48,349 bases of DNA, taken from positions 1 through 48,349 of the forward strand of contig JAKVCU010000014.1 of NCBI GenBank assembly GCA_022448955.1, written 5' to 3'. Source of the stretch: Saprospiraceae bacterium. Its GTDB lineage: Bacteria > Bacteroidota > Bacteroidia > Chitinophagales > Saprospiraceae. Under the pieces are notes generated by a model. That model was not told where the DNA came from and made no database searches. It saw only the letters and a list, made by a program, of their open reading frames with translations. The position numbers and the translations under genes were made by a program. Below are positions 25,165 through 35,794 of the stretch, piece by piece. Numbering within the stretch: the first letter of the stretch is position 1; every line of letters starts with the position of its first letter.

Positions 25165-27084
25165 ATGGCAAATGTAAAGAACCACAGTTTATTAACTGAT
25201 TATGATATCACCCTTTTCCGTTCTGGAAAGCATTACCGTATTTACGAAAAATTAGGTAGCCACATCATTCAAGTTGATGGCGAATGGGGTACACAGTTTG
25301 CTGTGTGGGCACCTAGCGCGCGAGAAGTATCCGTAATTGGTGATTTTAATAATTGGGATCGCAATTCACATCCCCTATCTGCGCGTTGGGATGGTTCCGG
25401 CATCTGGGAAGGGTTTATTCCTGGTGTTGGAAAAGGTAAACTTTATAAATATCATATCCTTTCGCAAGATGGCCGTCATTTGTCAAAAGGTGATCCATTT
25501 GCTTTATTCTGGGAAATTCCACCGAATACAGCTTCAGTTGTATGGGAGTTCGACTATGATTGGAAGGACAAACACTGGATGAAGAATAGAAAAAATACAC
25601 AAGGTTTAGATAAACCCTATTCTGTTTATGAAGTGCATATTGGTTCGTGGAGAAAAAAACTAGGCGGCCTAGAATCTTTGAGTTATCGTGAAATGGCAGA
25701 AGAGATGGTGACTTACGTCAAAGAGATGGGCTTTACGCATGTGGAATTTATGCCAGTGATGGAACACCCTTATTTTCCATCTTGGGGTTATCAAATAACA
25801 GGCTATTTTGCCCCCTCTAGCCGCTTTGGCCTTCCAGAAGATTTTATGTATTTGATGGATGCATTCCACCAAGCGGGTATTGGTGTTATTCTAGATTGGG
25901 TACCCTCCCACTTCCCAGCTGATGCCCATGGTTTAGCAGATTTTGATGGGACTCACTTATATGATCATTCCGATCCCAAATTGGGTTTTCACCCAGATTG
26001 GAAGAGTTGTATTTTCAATTATGGTAGATTTGAGGTTCGTTCGTTCTTGATCTCAAATGCTTTATTCTGGTTGGATAAATTCCATGCAGATGGCTTACGT
26101 GTAGATGCTGTAGCATCCATGCTATATCTTGATTATTCAAGAGAAGAAGGCCAGTGGATTCCAAATAAATACGGAGGTAATGAAAATTTAGAAGCCATTT
26201 CATTCCTAAAAGAGTTTAATGAAACCGTGTATAAGGAATACCCAGATGTGACGACCATAGCAGAAGAATCTACTGCATGGACTGGCGTATCTAGGCCCAC
26301 TTATACAGGTGGACTGGGATTTGGCCAAAAGTGGATGATGGGCTGGATGCACGATACTTTAGGTTATTTCAAAAATGATCCCGTACACCGTAGTTACCAC
26401 CATAATAGTATCGCTTTTAGCTTAGTTTATGCCTTTACAGAAAACTTCATGCTTCCACTTTCTCACGATGAAGTTGTACATGGCAAAGGTTCTTTAATGG
26501 ATCGTATGCCAGGTGATGAGTGGCAACGTTTTGCCAACTTACGTGCCTTATATACTTACATGTTTACTCATCCAGGTACTCAATTGTTGTTTATGGGGGG
26601 TGAATTCGGGCAAACTTCTGAGTGGAACTTCGAGAAAGGCTTGGCTTGGGATTTATTGCAATATGGTTATCATAAAGGTGTTCAAAACCTTATCAAGGAT
26701 TTGAATAAACTTTACAGAAATACTCCTGCACTATACGAAAAACAATTTGAGGGGGAAGGATTTGAATGGATAGACATTAGTGATTACAAAAATAGCGTAC
26801 TCTCTTATATAAGGAAGGGGAATGCAGAAGATGAAGTCATCTTAGTTATCTGTAACCTAACCCCAATTCCACGCAATGGCTATGACCTTGGCATACCATT
26901 TAGCGGTTCATGGAAAGAAGTATTAAATAGTGATGATCACTCCTATGGTGGTACCGGAAACCACAAAAATGAAATCATTCAGGTACAAGCGGAGGAATTG
27001 CATGGAAGGAAACAAAAAATATCTTTAAACCTTCCACCACTTGCTGTAGTTGTACTTAGAGGAAACAATAAAATAAAAAGCTGA
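25165..27084 (+). CDS. glgB: 1,4-alpha-glucan (glycogen) branching enzyme
   Basis: 639 residues. It cuts an alpha-1,4 chain and rejoins it by an alpha-1,6 bond during glycogen synthesis in the cytoplasm. A CBM48 domain (about 40-135, FAVWAPSAREVSVIGDFNNW) precedes the GH13 barrel (about 150-525) and a C-terminal beta domain. Catalytic residues are in place: nucleophile D314 in GLRVDAVASM, acid/base E367 in TTIAEEST, and D435 in LSHDEVVHGK. It is shorter than the E. coli enzyme because it lacks the extra N-terminal module. No other glycogen gene is adjacent, although a stand-alone CBM48 gene lies at 38682. It is divergent from the CotH-like gene and is followed, 67 bases on, by a DUF2214 gene with a repeat element between. 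Confidence 0.96.
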   Translation: MANVKNHSLLTDYDITLFRSGKHYRIYEKLGSHIIQVDGEWGTQFAVWAPSAREVSVIGDFNNWDRNSHPLSARWDGSGIWEGFIPGVGKGKLYKYHILSQDGRHLSKGDPFALFWEIPPNTASVVWEFDYDWKDKHWMKNRKNTQGLDKPYSVYEVHIGSWRKKLGGLESLSYREMAEEMVTYVKEMGFTHVEFMPVMEHPYFPSWGYQITGYFAPSSRFGLPEDFMYLMDAFHQAGIGVILDWVPSHFPADAHGLADFDGTHLYDHSDPKLGFHPDWKSCIFNYGRFEVRSFLISNALFWLDKFHADGLRVDAVASMLYLDYSREEGQWIPNKYGGNENLEAISFLKEFNETVYKEYPDVTTIAEESTAWTGVSRPTYTGGLGFGQKWMMGWMHDTLGYFKNDPVHRSYHHNSIAFSLVYAFTENFMLPLSHDEVVHGKGSLMDRMPGDEWQRFANLRALYTYMFTHPGTQLLFMGGEFGQTSEWNFEKGLAWDLLQYGYHKGVQNLIKDLNKLYRNTPALYEKQFEGEGFEWIDISDYKNSVLSYIRKGNAEDEVILVICNLTPIPRNGYDLGIPFSGSWKEVLNSDDHSYGGTGNHKNEIIQVQAEELHGRKQKISLNLPPLAVVVLRGNNKIKS

Positions 27085-27087
27085 TAT

Positions 27088-27122
27088 AAGTAGTTTGTCC
27101 GAAACCGTGCCTGCTCGCAGGC
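27088..27122 (+). repeat. Interspersed REP-like element, full copy
   Basis: It starts AAGTAGTTTG and ends with the hairpin GCCTGC (27109-27114), TC, GCAGGC (27117-27122), the same 6+2+6 form as the copy at 15570. The middle has diverged. It lies 4 bases after the glgB stop, where it may also act as a 3' mRNA hairpin. Confidence 0.65.
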
Positions 27123-27151
27123 TGGAATTGGTATAATAAAAGCACAACTAA

Positions 27152-27589
27152 ATGATCACTGAAATACTCCTTAGATACATCCATTTCATAGCATTATTCT
27201 TTTGGATTGGGGCACTCACTAGTGAACACCTCCTATTAAAGCCCCAAATGAGTAGAGCAGCCATTACTCGTTTGGCACGAATAGATGCTGTTTATGGAAT
27301 TAGTGCTGTTTTGGTGGTAGCAGCAGGTTTGACCCTATGGTTTGGCGTGGGCAAACCTGCTGAATTTTATTCCGGTAATTGGATTTTTCATGTCAAAGTC
27401 GGACTAGCCGTTATCGTTGGTCTATTATCTATTTATCCCACCGTTTTTTTTACTAAAAACCGAAAAGGTCAAGAAAGTGAAATGATTGACATTCCAAGTA
27501 ATATCAAATTATTAGTCCGTATTCAACTGGCCATCATGCTTATTATACCACTCTTAGCTACTTTAATGGCAAAAGGAATTGGAACTTAG
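27152..27589 (+). CDS. DUF2214 family inner-membrane protein
   Basis: 145 residues with four membrane helices (about 5-25, 47-67, 80-100 and 120-140). The family pattern is clear: RYIHFIALFFWIGALTSEHL, RLARIDAVYGISA, WFGVGKPAEFY, FHVKVGLAVIVGLLSIYPT. The conserved His in helix 1 and the FHxK motif recall heme-binding membrane proteins such as CopD-like families, but no heme role is proven. Function is unknown. It is on the same strand as glgB and may share its transcript, though a repeat hairpin lies between them. Confidence 0.85.
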   Translation: MITEILLRYIHFIALFFWIGALTSEHLLLKPQMSRAAITRLARIDAVYGISAVLVVAAGLTLWFGVGKPAEFYSGNWIFHVKVGLAVIVGLLSIYPTVFFTKNRKGQESEMIDIPSNIKLLVRIQLAIMLIIPLLATLMAKGIGT

Positions 27590-27703
27590 ACTTTATTTGT
27601 CATTTGGCGGAAGCCTAACTCTTTCGATTTTATTTCCGAAAGTAAAAACTGAAAACTTAATTGTATTTTAGGCCTCAACGACTTTTTTCCAAAATATTAT
27701 TCT

Positions 27704-30700
27704 ATGAGGCCAACATTTACTTTATTGGCATTGCTTTACTGCATGCCTCTAATAGCACAACTAGATTGTAATGATACCTTTATAACTACAGGAACTGCAC
27801 AACAAATCGGAGACTGTATCCAATTAACCTCCAATACGACAGGCCAACAAGGCTGTGCATGGCTGTCCAATCCTGTCGATTTCACCGTATCTTTCACACA
27901 TACAATGACTGCTAACTTTGGGAATATTGATGCCGGTGGTGCAGATGGTATCTGCTTGATTTATCAAGCCAATAACACGGCTACTTGTGGTATCTCAGGA
28001 GGTGGAATCGGGGCTGAAGGAATACCAAATTCGTTTGTTGTGGAATTTGATACCTATGATAATGGCCCAATTGCCAATGATATTCCTAATGATCACTGTG
28101 CTATTAGCGTTAATGGAGATATTGATAACCCTATCAGTGGGCCCTTTGACCTAGGAAATATAGAAGATGGTAATGATCATATCATCACTTTTGATTGGGA
28201 ACCTACGACTATGACTTACACAATTACCTTCGATGGCAATCTAGTTACCATGGGTATGTACGATATTATCAATAATTGCTTTGGCGGCAACCCTAATCCC
28301 TTTTGGGGATATTCTGCCTCCACCGGAGGGTCTTTTAATACCCAAACCATTTGTCCTACCTTGCCTCCTCCAATCATAGTGGATGCAGGCATTGACCTAA
28401 GTATTCCATGTGCTGGATATAGTGTGATCCTTGACGGAACAGGCTCTGATATCGAAGCGGGATATATATTTGAGTGGACGACCTCTAATGGCAATATTGT
28501 GTCTGGTGCAAATACCTTAACGCCCACAGTTAATGCTCCAGGAGCATATACCTTAACGCTTACCAATACTAATGGCAACTGTACCGAAACAGATGAAGTC
28601 AATGTTACTATTAATCCTTTTATGGTCAATATTGATCCTCCCGGCCTACTCCCGTGCGATGGAAGTTCCCTCTTTATTAATGGAAATGCATCTGTAGCAG
28701 GCCCTTTAGTCTCCTATCAATGGTCAACCAATGACGGCCTAATTCTCTCTGGGCAATTTAGCCAAACCGCAGAAATATTATTTCCAGGAACTTATACATT
28801 TACGGTACTTTATGATGATGGATTTGGAAATCAGTGCATAGAAGAAACTTCAATAGAAGTCTTCCCTGAAATTCCTCCGATAGCGCAAGCTATAGATGGT
28901 TTTATTACTTGTGATCCAGGCTTTACTATTCTCAGTGGTTTTGGCTCTACGATTGGTCCAAATATTTCCTATCTATGGTCTACCGTTGATGGCGTCATTC
29001 TTTCAGATGAAACCACCTTATTCCCTACTATTGGTGCACCTGGACAATATACATTAATCGTTATCGATAATGCCACTACTTGTACTGATGAGATTACCAT
29101 TAACGTTACCGGCGACCTCACGCCTCCTTTTGCCGTTGCTAGTCCAACAGGAACGCTTTCTTGTAGCAACACCACTATAGTGATTGATGGCTCCATGTCT
29201 TCGCAAGGAAATAATATCACTTATGAATGGACTACATTAGATGGCTTAATCTTTCAAGGAGCCAATACAGATAGTCCAGTAGTTGGAGCTGCAGGTATCT
29301 ATACCTTAATAGTTAGCAATACAGACAATGGTTGCATAGAAATAATAGATGTAGATGTGGCCACTTCTATTGACCTACCAGATGTATTCATCCTTCCTGC
29401 AAATGATATCAATTGTACTAACCCTACCATCCAGTTAGATGGAACACCTTCTAGCCAAGGACCAGCATTTACTTTCACTTGGAGCACTCCCGACGGGAAT
29501 ATCGTCGCTAATGAAAATACTTTAGAACCTTCTGTAGATGCCCCAGGAACGTATACCCTTATCATCCTAAATGATGATAATGGATGTGTCGACTCCACAG
29601 CAATCGTCATTACAGAAGATACAGAATCCCCTATGGTTGAGGCAGGAAGCCCTCAAATAATTGAATGCGAGGATGATTTTATTTCACTCAACGGTATGAC
29701 CTCTGGCAATGCTGATATTGATATTCAATGGACGACGAACAACGGGAATATCCTAACAGATGATACCATTCTTGATATCAATGTAGATGCAGGAGGTACC
29801 TACTACTTGGAGGCTGTAAACTTAGTCAATGGTTGTACCGCTATAGATAGTGTGTTCATTGCTTTAGATAATGACATTCCTATCGTAAGCTTAGTAGCTG
29901 ATGATTCGCTAAATTGTACTACTACCCAAATCTTAATCGATGGAAATGCCTCTACTCAAGGTAATGATATCACTTTCATTTGGAGCACCTCAGATGGTAA
30001 CTTTATTTCTGATATCAATTCCCTTCAAGTAACTATTGATGCAGCAGGAACTTACAATTTAGCCATCACTAATAATACCAACGGATGTGTAAATGACCTA
30101 GATATAGAAATTTTCGAAGATATACTTGCTCCCAGCTTAGATATTGCTATTCCAGATACCCTCACTTGTAACCAAACAGAAATTGTGATCGATGCCAGTA
30201 ATTCTTCTCAAATTGGCAACATATTCACCTATAGCTGGGACAGTACCGACGGAAATATTACAAATGGAAATAATACTTTGATGCCAAATGTAAACCAAGC
30301 AGGCACCTACACCCTGACGATTACTAACGAACAAAATAATTGTATTAGCCAAGCTGACATTACAGTTGAACAAGATACCATTTCTCCATCTATCAGTATC
30401 TTGCCTCCTAGCACACTTAACTGTGATCAGTCACAAATTACCATCGATGGAACGAATTCAAGTAGCGGTATCTTTTTTGATTATTCATGGACAACAGCTG
30501 ATGGAAATATTATTGCTGGCCAAACTACAAGTACACCAGATGTAGATCAAGCAGGCAACTATCAATTACAAATTACGAATACAGATAATGGTTGTATTCA
30601 GATGGCAAGCGTTGAGGTTGCGATTGATACCTTGGCTCCAACAGTTGATGCAGGCCCCGACTTTACACTAAATTGCTACCATCCAGAAGCACCGCTTGAT

Positions 30701-33700
30701 GGAACAAACACTGATAGTGGCAATAACTTTAACTCCACTTGGACATTTCAAGATGGCTCAACAACTGCCACTAATGATCTGACACCAACCATTGATATAG
30801 CAGGAATATACACCTTGGAAATTACCAATATGGATAATGGCTGTACCAATGTAGATGAAGTCATAGTTAGCGAAAACTTCGATACGCCCCTCAGTGCTAT
30901 CCTCATGCCTGCCAACCTAACTTGTACAGACTCATTAATCACTTTGGATGGAACAAGCTCCTCGACTGGTACGGATATTAGTTTTGAATGGTCTACTCCG
31001 AATGGTAATGTATTCTCAGGTATAACATCCAATTTAGCGCAAGCCTCTCAAGCAGGACAGTACTTCTTAAGCGTTCAAAATGATATCAGTGGTTGCATAG
31101 CAATTGATAGTACTGTCGTTATTCAAGATGAAAATATACCTATGGCTAATATTCAAGCCGTTGAAAACCTAAATTGTAATGTGCAATCTTTGAACTTACA
31201 AGGTTCCGCTTCTAGTGCAAGTGGAAACTTTGTATTTGAATGGCAAACCAATGATGGGAATATTACTGCAGGAACGACTACTCTCAATCCAACAATAAAT
31301 CAAGCAGGCACCTATGTTATTCAAGTAACAGATCTGGATAATAATTGTCAAGCCATTGCTAGTATAGAAGTCCCAATAGATACTTTGCTCCCCTTCGTAG
31401 ATGCGGGCCCTAATCTTGTGCTCAATTGTAATCAACCTACGCTTATATTAGATGGATCAGCATCTGATCAGGGTAATAATTTTTCTTATCAATGGACTAG
31501 CTCGAATGGTAATATTCTTAATAATGCCATGACCGATAGTCCTGAAATTGATGCAGCTGGCCAATATACCCTTACCATTGCAAACACCACTAATGGATGT
31601 ATTAATAGCGCAGCAGTAGATATCACAGAAGACTTTAGTGCTCCTCCACTTTCTATCGACCTACCAGATTCTTTATACTGTACCATTACAGAGCTTAGCC
31701 TTTCGGCAAATACATCTATGGTGGGTGGACTTTTTGACTTTCAATGGACTAGTAGCAATGGAAACTTCGTGAGTGGCCAAAATACTGCTAATCCAATTGT
31801 CAATAGTCCTGGAACTTATGTATTAACCCTTACAACTTTAGGGAACGGATGTTCCACAATAGACTCTACCACTGTTTTTGAAGATATAACTGCACCAACT
31901 ATTGACCTACAAGCACCAGAGACCCTTACCTGTGGAAATACAGTGATCAGTATCCCTAATGTCGGGATGGATAGTGAGTCAAACTTTAGCATTCAATGGA
32001 CAACGAATGATGGTAATATTTTATCTGGCCAAAATACATTAAACCCTAGCATAGATCAACCCGGTATCTATACGATTGAAATCCTTAATAATACCAATGG
32101 TTGTAGTTCTATGGAAACTATTGAAGTAACCCAAGATATTATTCCGCCCACAATAGCTATTCTTCCAGCTTCTGAGCTCAATTGTAATGTAATGCAAGTT
32201 AATCTAAATGCAAGCTCATCTAGTAGTGGACCTGAGTTTAACTATTCCTGGACAAGCGAAAATGGAGATTTTGTGAGTGGCCAAACCACCAATAACCCAA
32301 TTGTAGATGCACCAGGTACTTACAAACTCACCATACTCAATACCAACAATGAATGTTCAGCAACAGCAAGCACAACTGTACAACAAGATATTAGCCTACC
32401 AAATATTGATGTACAACCCCCTGCAATATTGACCTGTAATCTGCCACAACAAATGTTAGATGCGACCAATTCCGATACTGATTTCCAATTCCAATTCGCT
32501 TGGTCAAGCAGCAACGGTAGTATCCTAAGTGGGGAAGATACGCCTACTCCCATTATTGATTCCCCTGGACAATACTTCTTGGTTATCAATAACCTCCTAA
32601 ATGGTTGTAATTCGGGGACTTTAGTCAATGTATCAGAAGATATTGCTATTCCTAATATCAATATCGCTGCACCAGCAGAACTGAATTGTGCAATCCTTCA
32701 AACCACATTGGATGCCACTGGGTCTAGTACTGGAAGCGAATTTAGCTACAGCTGGAATAGCCTAGATGGTAGTTTTGTTAGTGATACCATGAGCTTAAAT
32801 GCAAGCATAGATGCGCCAGGCACCTATACCCTAACCATAGCTGATGTTTCAAATGGTTGTGATACCACTTTTTCTGTATCCGTAGAGCAGGATATTGAAG
32901 TGCCAATTATTCATATCGCTATACCTCCTATCCTAAATTGTAATACCACCATAGCAAGCCTCAATGCTACAACTTCAAGCAGTGGCACCAACTTCCAAAC
33001 CAACTGGTCGAATACCAATAGCAACGCTATCAATAATGCTGATTCGTTAGTAGCAAGTGTTGATTTACCCGGTGTTTATACCCTTTCCATTTTTAATACA
33101 GATAACCAGTGTTCCAATACTTCCGATATAGAAGTCCTTCAGGATATAAGTATTCCTGTAATTGATATCGCTACACCGGACATACTTACTTGTAGTTTAA
33201 CTCAACAGTTGCTTGATGCGGGTAATTCAAGTAGTGGTATCAACTTTGAATATACTTGGACAAGCACTGCTGCGATAATTGATGGAGAAAATACCACTAC
33301 GCCTCTAATTGATCAGCCTGGTACTTATACCCTAAATATTCTGAATACAGAGAATTTCTGCGAAAATACACAAGATGTAATTGTAGATCAAGATATCGCT
33401 ACCCCTTCCTTGATGATTGCTGCTCCAGAACAATTAAACTGTGCAGTATTGGAAACCACTTTAAATACCAATGGCTCTAGTACTGGAGGAGCCTTTGTAT
33501 ACAATTGGACAACAAATACGACCGGTAATTTACTTAGTGCAGCAGAGGATGAAAATGCCATTGTAGATGCACCAGGTATATATACCTTACAAATCACTAA
33601 TACGATCAATAGCTGTGATACCACTGCCACAATCGAAGTAACACAAGATATTTTAGTTCCAACCGTAGAAATTGGCATGCCTGATATACTCAATTGTAAT

Positions 33701-35695
33701 GTGACGAGTATTGCGCTTGATGCAGCTAATTCAAGTAGTGGAGCTGACTTCGATATCCAATGGATAAGTGTAGAAGGAAATCCAATAGACTTAACAGATG
33801 AACTATTGCCCATGGTTACAGAACCTGGAACTTATATCCTAACTATTCTAAATACACAAAATCAATGTGAAGATCAAGTTCAAGTTGTCGTTAACCAAGA
33901 TATTGAAATACCATCCATCGATATCGAAATGCCTGAAATTTTAAGCTGTAATATCCTTGATCAAATACTCGATGCAACAGGATCTAGTCAAGGTACAACT
34001 TTAGAATATCTGTGGACGACTACTGATGGAAATATCCTTGATGGTAATGACCAATTGGAAGCACTCATTGATCAAGCAGGGATGTATACTTTATTGATTA
34101 GTAACACTGAAAATGGCTGTGAAAACCAAGAGACCATAGCCGTAACCCAAGATATCGTCACTCCTACTTTAGATATAGCAATACCTGATACCTTAAACTG
34201 TATTGTCCTACAGTTCAATATTGATGCTAGCAATTCAAGCAGCGGATCAAATTTTGAATATGAATGGACAAGCAGTAATGGAAATATCTTGGGTGGATCG
34301 GATACGAGCACTCCACTAATTAATGCTCCAGGTCTATATCACATCTTACTGAGCAATACCCAAAACGGTTGTGATACCACTGCTATCGTAGAAATATTTC
34401 AAGATATTGAACCCCCTATTGCAGTCGTAGAAACACCCGATATTCTAAGCTGTATTTTAGACAATGTTACCATTGATGCTTCTAATTCAAGTGCTGGTGA
34501 CGTATTTGCTTATACTTGGACAACGCTTGATGGCAATATCATTAGTGGTAGTGATGGGCTTTCGCCAAATGTCAATCTACCAGGTACTTATACCTTACAA
34601 GTGGCAAATACAGACAACTTCTGCTTGGATGAAATCATGATAGAAGTGCTACAAGATATCGAGACGCCTATTGCAGACGCTGGTGAAGATTTCATTCTTC
34701 CTTGTTTTGAAGATAGTTCTCCATTGGATGGTAGTGAATCTTCATTAGGTTTTGCTTTTGAATATGCGTGGCAAACCGTAAATGGTAGTATTGTGGAAGG
34801 TGCCAATACGATTGCTCCAGAAATTAGTACACAAGGAACCTACATACTCGTAGTTACCAATACGCAAAATGGTTGTATTGCTACAGATGAAATAGTAATA
34901 TCTGAAACTATTCCTACGGCTGATATTAGTTTTATTCCACCACTATGTTTTGATGATCCAGCAAGTATAAGTATTGATACAGTCCAAGATGGGATAATGC
35001 CTTTTGTATATTCTATTGATGGAGGTAATAGCTTTACCCCACAAGCCTCATTTACTAATTTGGATGCCGGTGAGTATAGTGTAGTTGTCCAGGACATAAA
35101 TGGGTGTGAATATGAGGAATTAATCATCATCGAACAAGTCGATGAAGTGGTTATTGCGACCCTAAGACCAGAAGAAAGTATTCGTTTAGGGGATAGTATT
35201 CAAATCGTTACCGAGACCAATATTCTAGAAGAAGATATTTCACAAATTCAATGGTTTGGACCAGAAGGAACCCTAAGCTGTGATACTTGTTTGAGTCCAA
35301 TAGTTACACCTCTTGTTACTACTGACTATACCGTAGTCATAACAAGTGTCAATGGCTGTACCAACGAAACAATGGTCAGAATTTTTGTAGATAGAAGCCG
35401 GGATGTTTATATTCCAAATGCTTTTTCTCCGAATAATGATGGCTCGAATGACCGTTTTATTGTCTTTGCTAGAGCAGCATCTATTAAAGAAATTAGATCT
35501 TTCCAAGTATTTTCACGTTGGGGCGAAGTCATGTTCGAGTCTTACAACTTCCCACCAAATGAATTTGATTTTGGTTGGGATGGTAATTTTCGAGGCCAGC
35601 CACTCAATACAGATGTATTCGCTTACTTTGTCGAAGTAGAGTTTATCGATGGCAGAGTGGAGGTTTATAAAGGAGACCTTACTTTGTTACGATAA
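27704..35695 (+). CDS. Giant T9SS-secreted lectin/Ig-repeat protein with type B sorting domain
   Basis: 2663 residues. Order: signal peptide (1-18); a bacterial L-type (legume-like) lectin domain (about 22-218) with GGADGICLIYQ, NSFVVEFDTYDNG and HIITFDWEP; 26 Ig/PKD-like repeats of about 84 residues (224-2405); an SprB-type repeat (about 2410-2480, FVYSIDGG...LDAGEYSVVVQDINGC); an Ig-like module with CDTCLSP; and a type B (gliding_CTERM) T9SS domain (about 2570-2663), VYIPNAFSPNNDGSNDRF, FSRWGEVMFES, ending GDLTLLR. The protein should cross the outer membrane through T9SS and stay attached or be released as a long fibre with a sugar-binding tip. An adhesin or gliding role is inferred. A strong terminator follows. 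It is single on its strand after DUF2214. Confidence 0.9.
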   Translation: MRPTFTLLALLYCMPLIAQLDCNDTFITTGTAQQIGDCIQLTSNTTGQQGCAWLSNPVDFTVSFTHTMTANFGNIDAGGADGICLIYQANNTATCGISGGGIGAEGIPNSFVVEFDTYDNGPIANDIPNDHCAISVNGDIDNPISGPFDLGNIEDGNDHIITFDWEPTTMTYTITFDGNLVTMGMYDIINNCFGGNPNPFWGYSASTGGSFNTQTICPTLPPPIIVDAGIDLSIPCAGYSVILDGTGSDIEAGYIFEWTTSNGNIVSGANTLTPTVNAPGAYTLTLTNTNGNCTETDEVNVTINPFMVNIDPPGLLPCDGSSLFINGNASVAGPLVSYQWSTNDGLILSGQFSQTAEILFPGTYTFTVLYDDGFGNQCIEETSIEVFPEIPPIAQAIDGFITCDPGFTILSGFGSTIGPNISYLWSTVDGVILSDETTLFPTIGAPGQYTLIVIDNATTCTDEITINVTGDLTPPFAVASPTGTLSCSNTTIVIDGSMSSQGNNITYEWTTLDGLIFQGANTDSPVVGAAGIYTLIVSNTDNGCIEIIDVDVATSIDLPDVFILPANDINCTNPTIQLDGTPSSQGPAFTFTWSTPDGNIVANENTLEPSVDAPGTYTLIILNDDNGCVDSTAIVITEDTESPMVEAGSPQIIECEDDFISLNGMTSGNADIDIQWTTNNGNILTDDTILDINVDAGGTYYLEAVNLVNGCTAIDSVFIALDNDIPIVSLVADDSLNCTTTQILIDGNASTQGNDITFIWSTSDGNFISDINSLQVTIDAAGTYNLAITNNTNGCVNDLDIEIFEDILAPSLDIAIPDTLTCNQTEIVIDASNSSQIGNIFTYSWDSTDGNITNGNNTLMPNVNQAGTYTLTITNEQNNCISQADITVEQDTISPSISILPPSTLNCDQSQITIDGTNSSSGIFFDYSWTTADGNIIAGQTTSTPDVDQAGNYQLQITNTDNGCIQMASVEVAIDTLAPTVDAGPDFTLNCYHPEAPLDGTNTDSGNNFNSTWTFQDGSTTATNDLTPTIDIAGIYTLEITNMDNGCTNVDEVIVSENFDTPLSAILMPANLTCTDSLITLDGTSSSTGTDISFEWSTPNGNVFSGITSNLAQASQAGQYFLSVQNDISGCIAIDSTVVIQDENIPMANIQAVENLNCNVQSLNLQGSASSASGNFVFEWQTNDGNITAGTTTLNPTINQAGTYVIQVTDLDNNCQAIASIEVPIDTLLPFVDAGPNLVLNCNQPTLILDGSASDQGNNFSYQWTSSNGNILNNAMTDSPEIDAAGQYTLTIANTTNGCINSAAVDITEDFSAPPLSIDLPDSLYCTITELSLSANTSMVGGLFDFQWTSSNGNFVSGQNTANPIVNSPGTYVLTLTTLGNGCSTIDSTTVFEDITAPTIDLQAPETLTCGNTVISIPNVGMDSESNFSIQWTTNDGNILSGQNTLNPSIDQPGIYTIEILNNTNGCSSMETIEVTQDIIPPTIAILPASELNCNVMQVNLNASSSSSGPEFNYSWTSENGDFVSGQTTNNPIVDAPGTYKLTILNTNNECSATASTTVQQDISLPNIDVQPPAILTCNLPQQMLDATNSDTDFQFQFAWSSSNGSILSGEDTPTPIIDSPGQYFLVINNLLNGCNSGTLVNVSEDIAIPNINIAAPAELNCAILQTTLDATGSSTGSEFSYSWNSLDGSFVSDTMSLNASIDAPGTYTLTIADVSNGCDTTFSVSVEQDIEVPIIHIAIPPILNCNTTIASLNATTSSSGTNFQTNWSNTNSNAINNADSLVASVDLPGVYTLSIFNTDNQCSNTSDIEVLQDISIPVIDIATPDILTCSLTQQLLDAGNSSSGINFEYTWTSTAAIIDGENTTTPLIDQPGTYTLNILNTENFCENTQDVIVDQDIATPSLMIAAPEQLNCAVLETTLNTNGSSTGGAFVYNWTTNTTGNLLSAAEDENAIVDAPGIYTLQITNTINSCDTTATIEVTQDILVPTVEIGMPDILNCNVTSIALDAANSSSGADFDIQWISVEGNPIDLTDELLPMVTEPGTYILTILNTQNQCEDQVQVVVNQDIEIPSIDIEMPEILSCNILDQILDATGSSQGTTLEYLWTTTDGNILDGNDQLEALIDQAGMYTLLISNTENGCENQETIAVTQDIVTPTLDIAIPDTLNCIVLQFNIDASNSSSGSNFEYEWTSSNGNILGGSDTSTPLINAPGLYHILLSNTQNGCDTTAIVEIFQDIEPPIAVVETPDILSCILDNVTIDASNSSAGDVFAYTWTTLDGNIISGSDGLSPNVNLPGTYTLQVANTDNFCLDEIMIEVLQDIETPIADAGEDFILPCFEDSSPLDGSESSLGFAFEYAWQTVNGSIVEGANTIAPEISTQGTYILVVTNTQNGCIATDEIVISETIPTADISFIPPLCFDDPASISIDTVQDGIMPFVYSIDGGNSFTPQASFTNLDAGEYSVVVQDINGCEYEELIIIEQVDEVVIATLRPEESIRLGDSIQIVTETNILEEDISQIQWFGPEGTLSCDTCLSPIVTPLVTTDYTVVITSVNGCTNETMVRIFVDRSRDVYIPNAFSPNNDGSNDRFIVFARAASIKEIRSFQVFSRWGEVMFESYNFPPNEFDFGWDGNFRGQPLNTDVFAYFVEVEFIDGRVEVYKGDLTLLR
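28376..34920 (+). repeat. 26 tandem Ig/PKD-like coding repeats of about 252 bp
   Basis: Each unit runs: P.....P..LNC......LDG..SS.G..F.Y.WTT.DGNI..G......P.V..PGTYTLTI.NT.NGC....I.V.QDI. Counting the W(T/S)..(N/D)G core gives 26 units averaging 84 residues. Nearly every unit keeps two cysteines, one in LNC and one in NGC about 60 residues later, which could form one disulfide per domain. Linkers carry a D-I-x-x-P motif. The units have diverged at the DNA level, so this is an old array. Confidence 0.88.
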
Positions 35696-35710
35696 TTTTG
35701 TGGCTTTGCG

Positions 35711-35747
35711 AAGGGGTAAGCTTATCATATTTGAAAGCTTACCCCTT
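35711..35747 (+). terminator. Rho-independent terminator
   Basis: AAGGGGTAAGCTT (35711-35723) pairs perfectly with AAGCTTACCCCTT (35735-35747) around 11 bases, followed by TTCTTCTCC. It lies 16 bases past the giant gene's stop and could also serve the minus-strand mscS remnant. Confidence 0.8.
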
Positions 35748-35794
35748 TTCTTCTCCACACCGTTTTTACCTCATAAAGTCAAAATGATATAAAA

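Noticed and set aside
28216-34806. A series of antisense open frames of 65-140 codons inside the giant repeat gene
   Set aside because: They recur with the repeat period and translate to the same Ser/Val-rich low-complexity pattern; they are shadows of the conserved repeat codons.
28376-34920. Regular about 252-base periodicity that could suggest a CRISPR or satellite array
   Set aside because: The period keeps reading frame, encodes Ig-like domains, and the units differ strongly at the DNA level.
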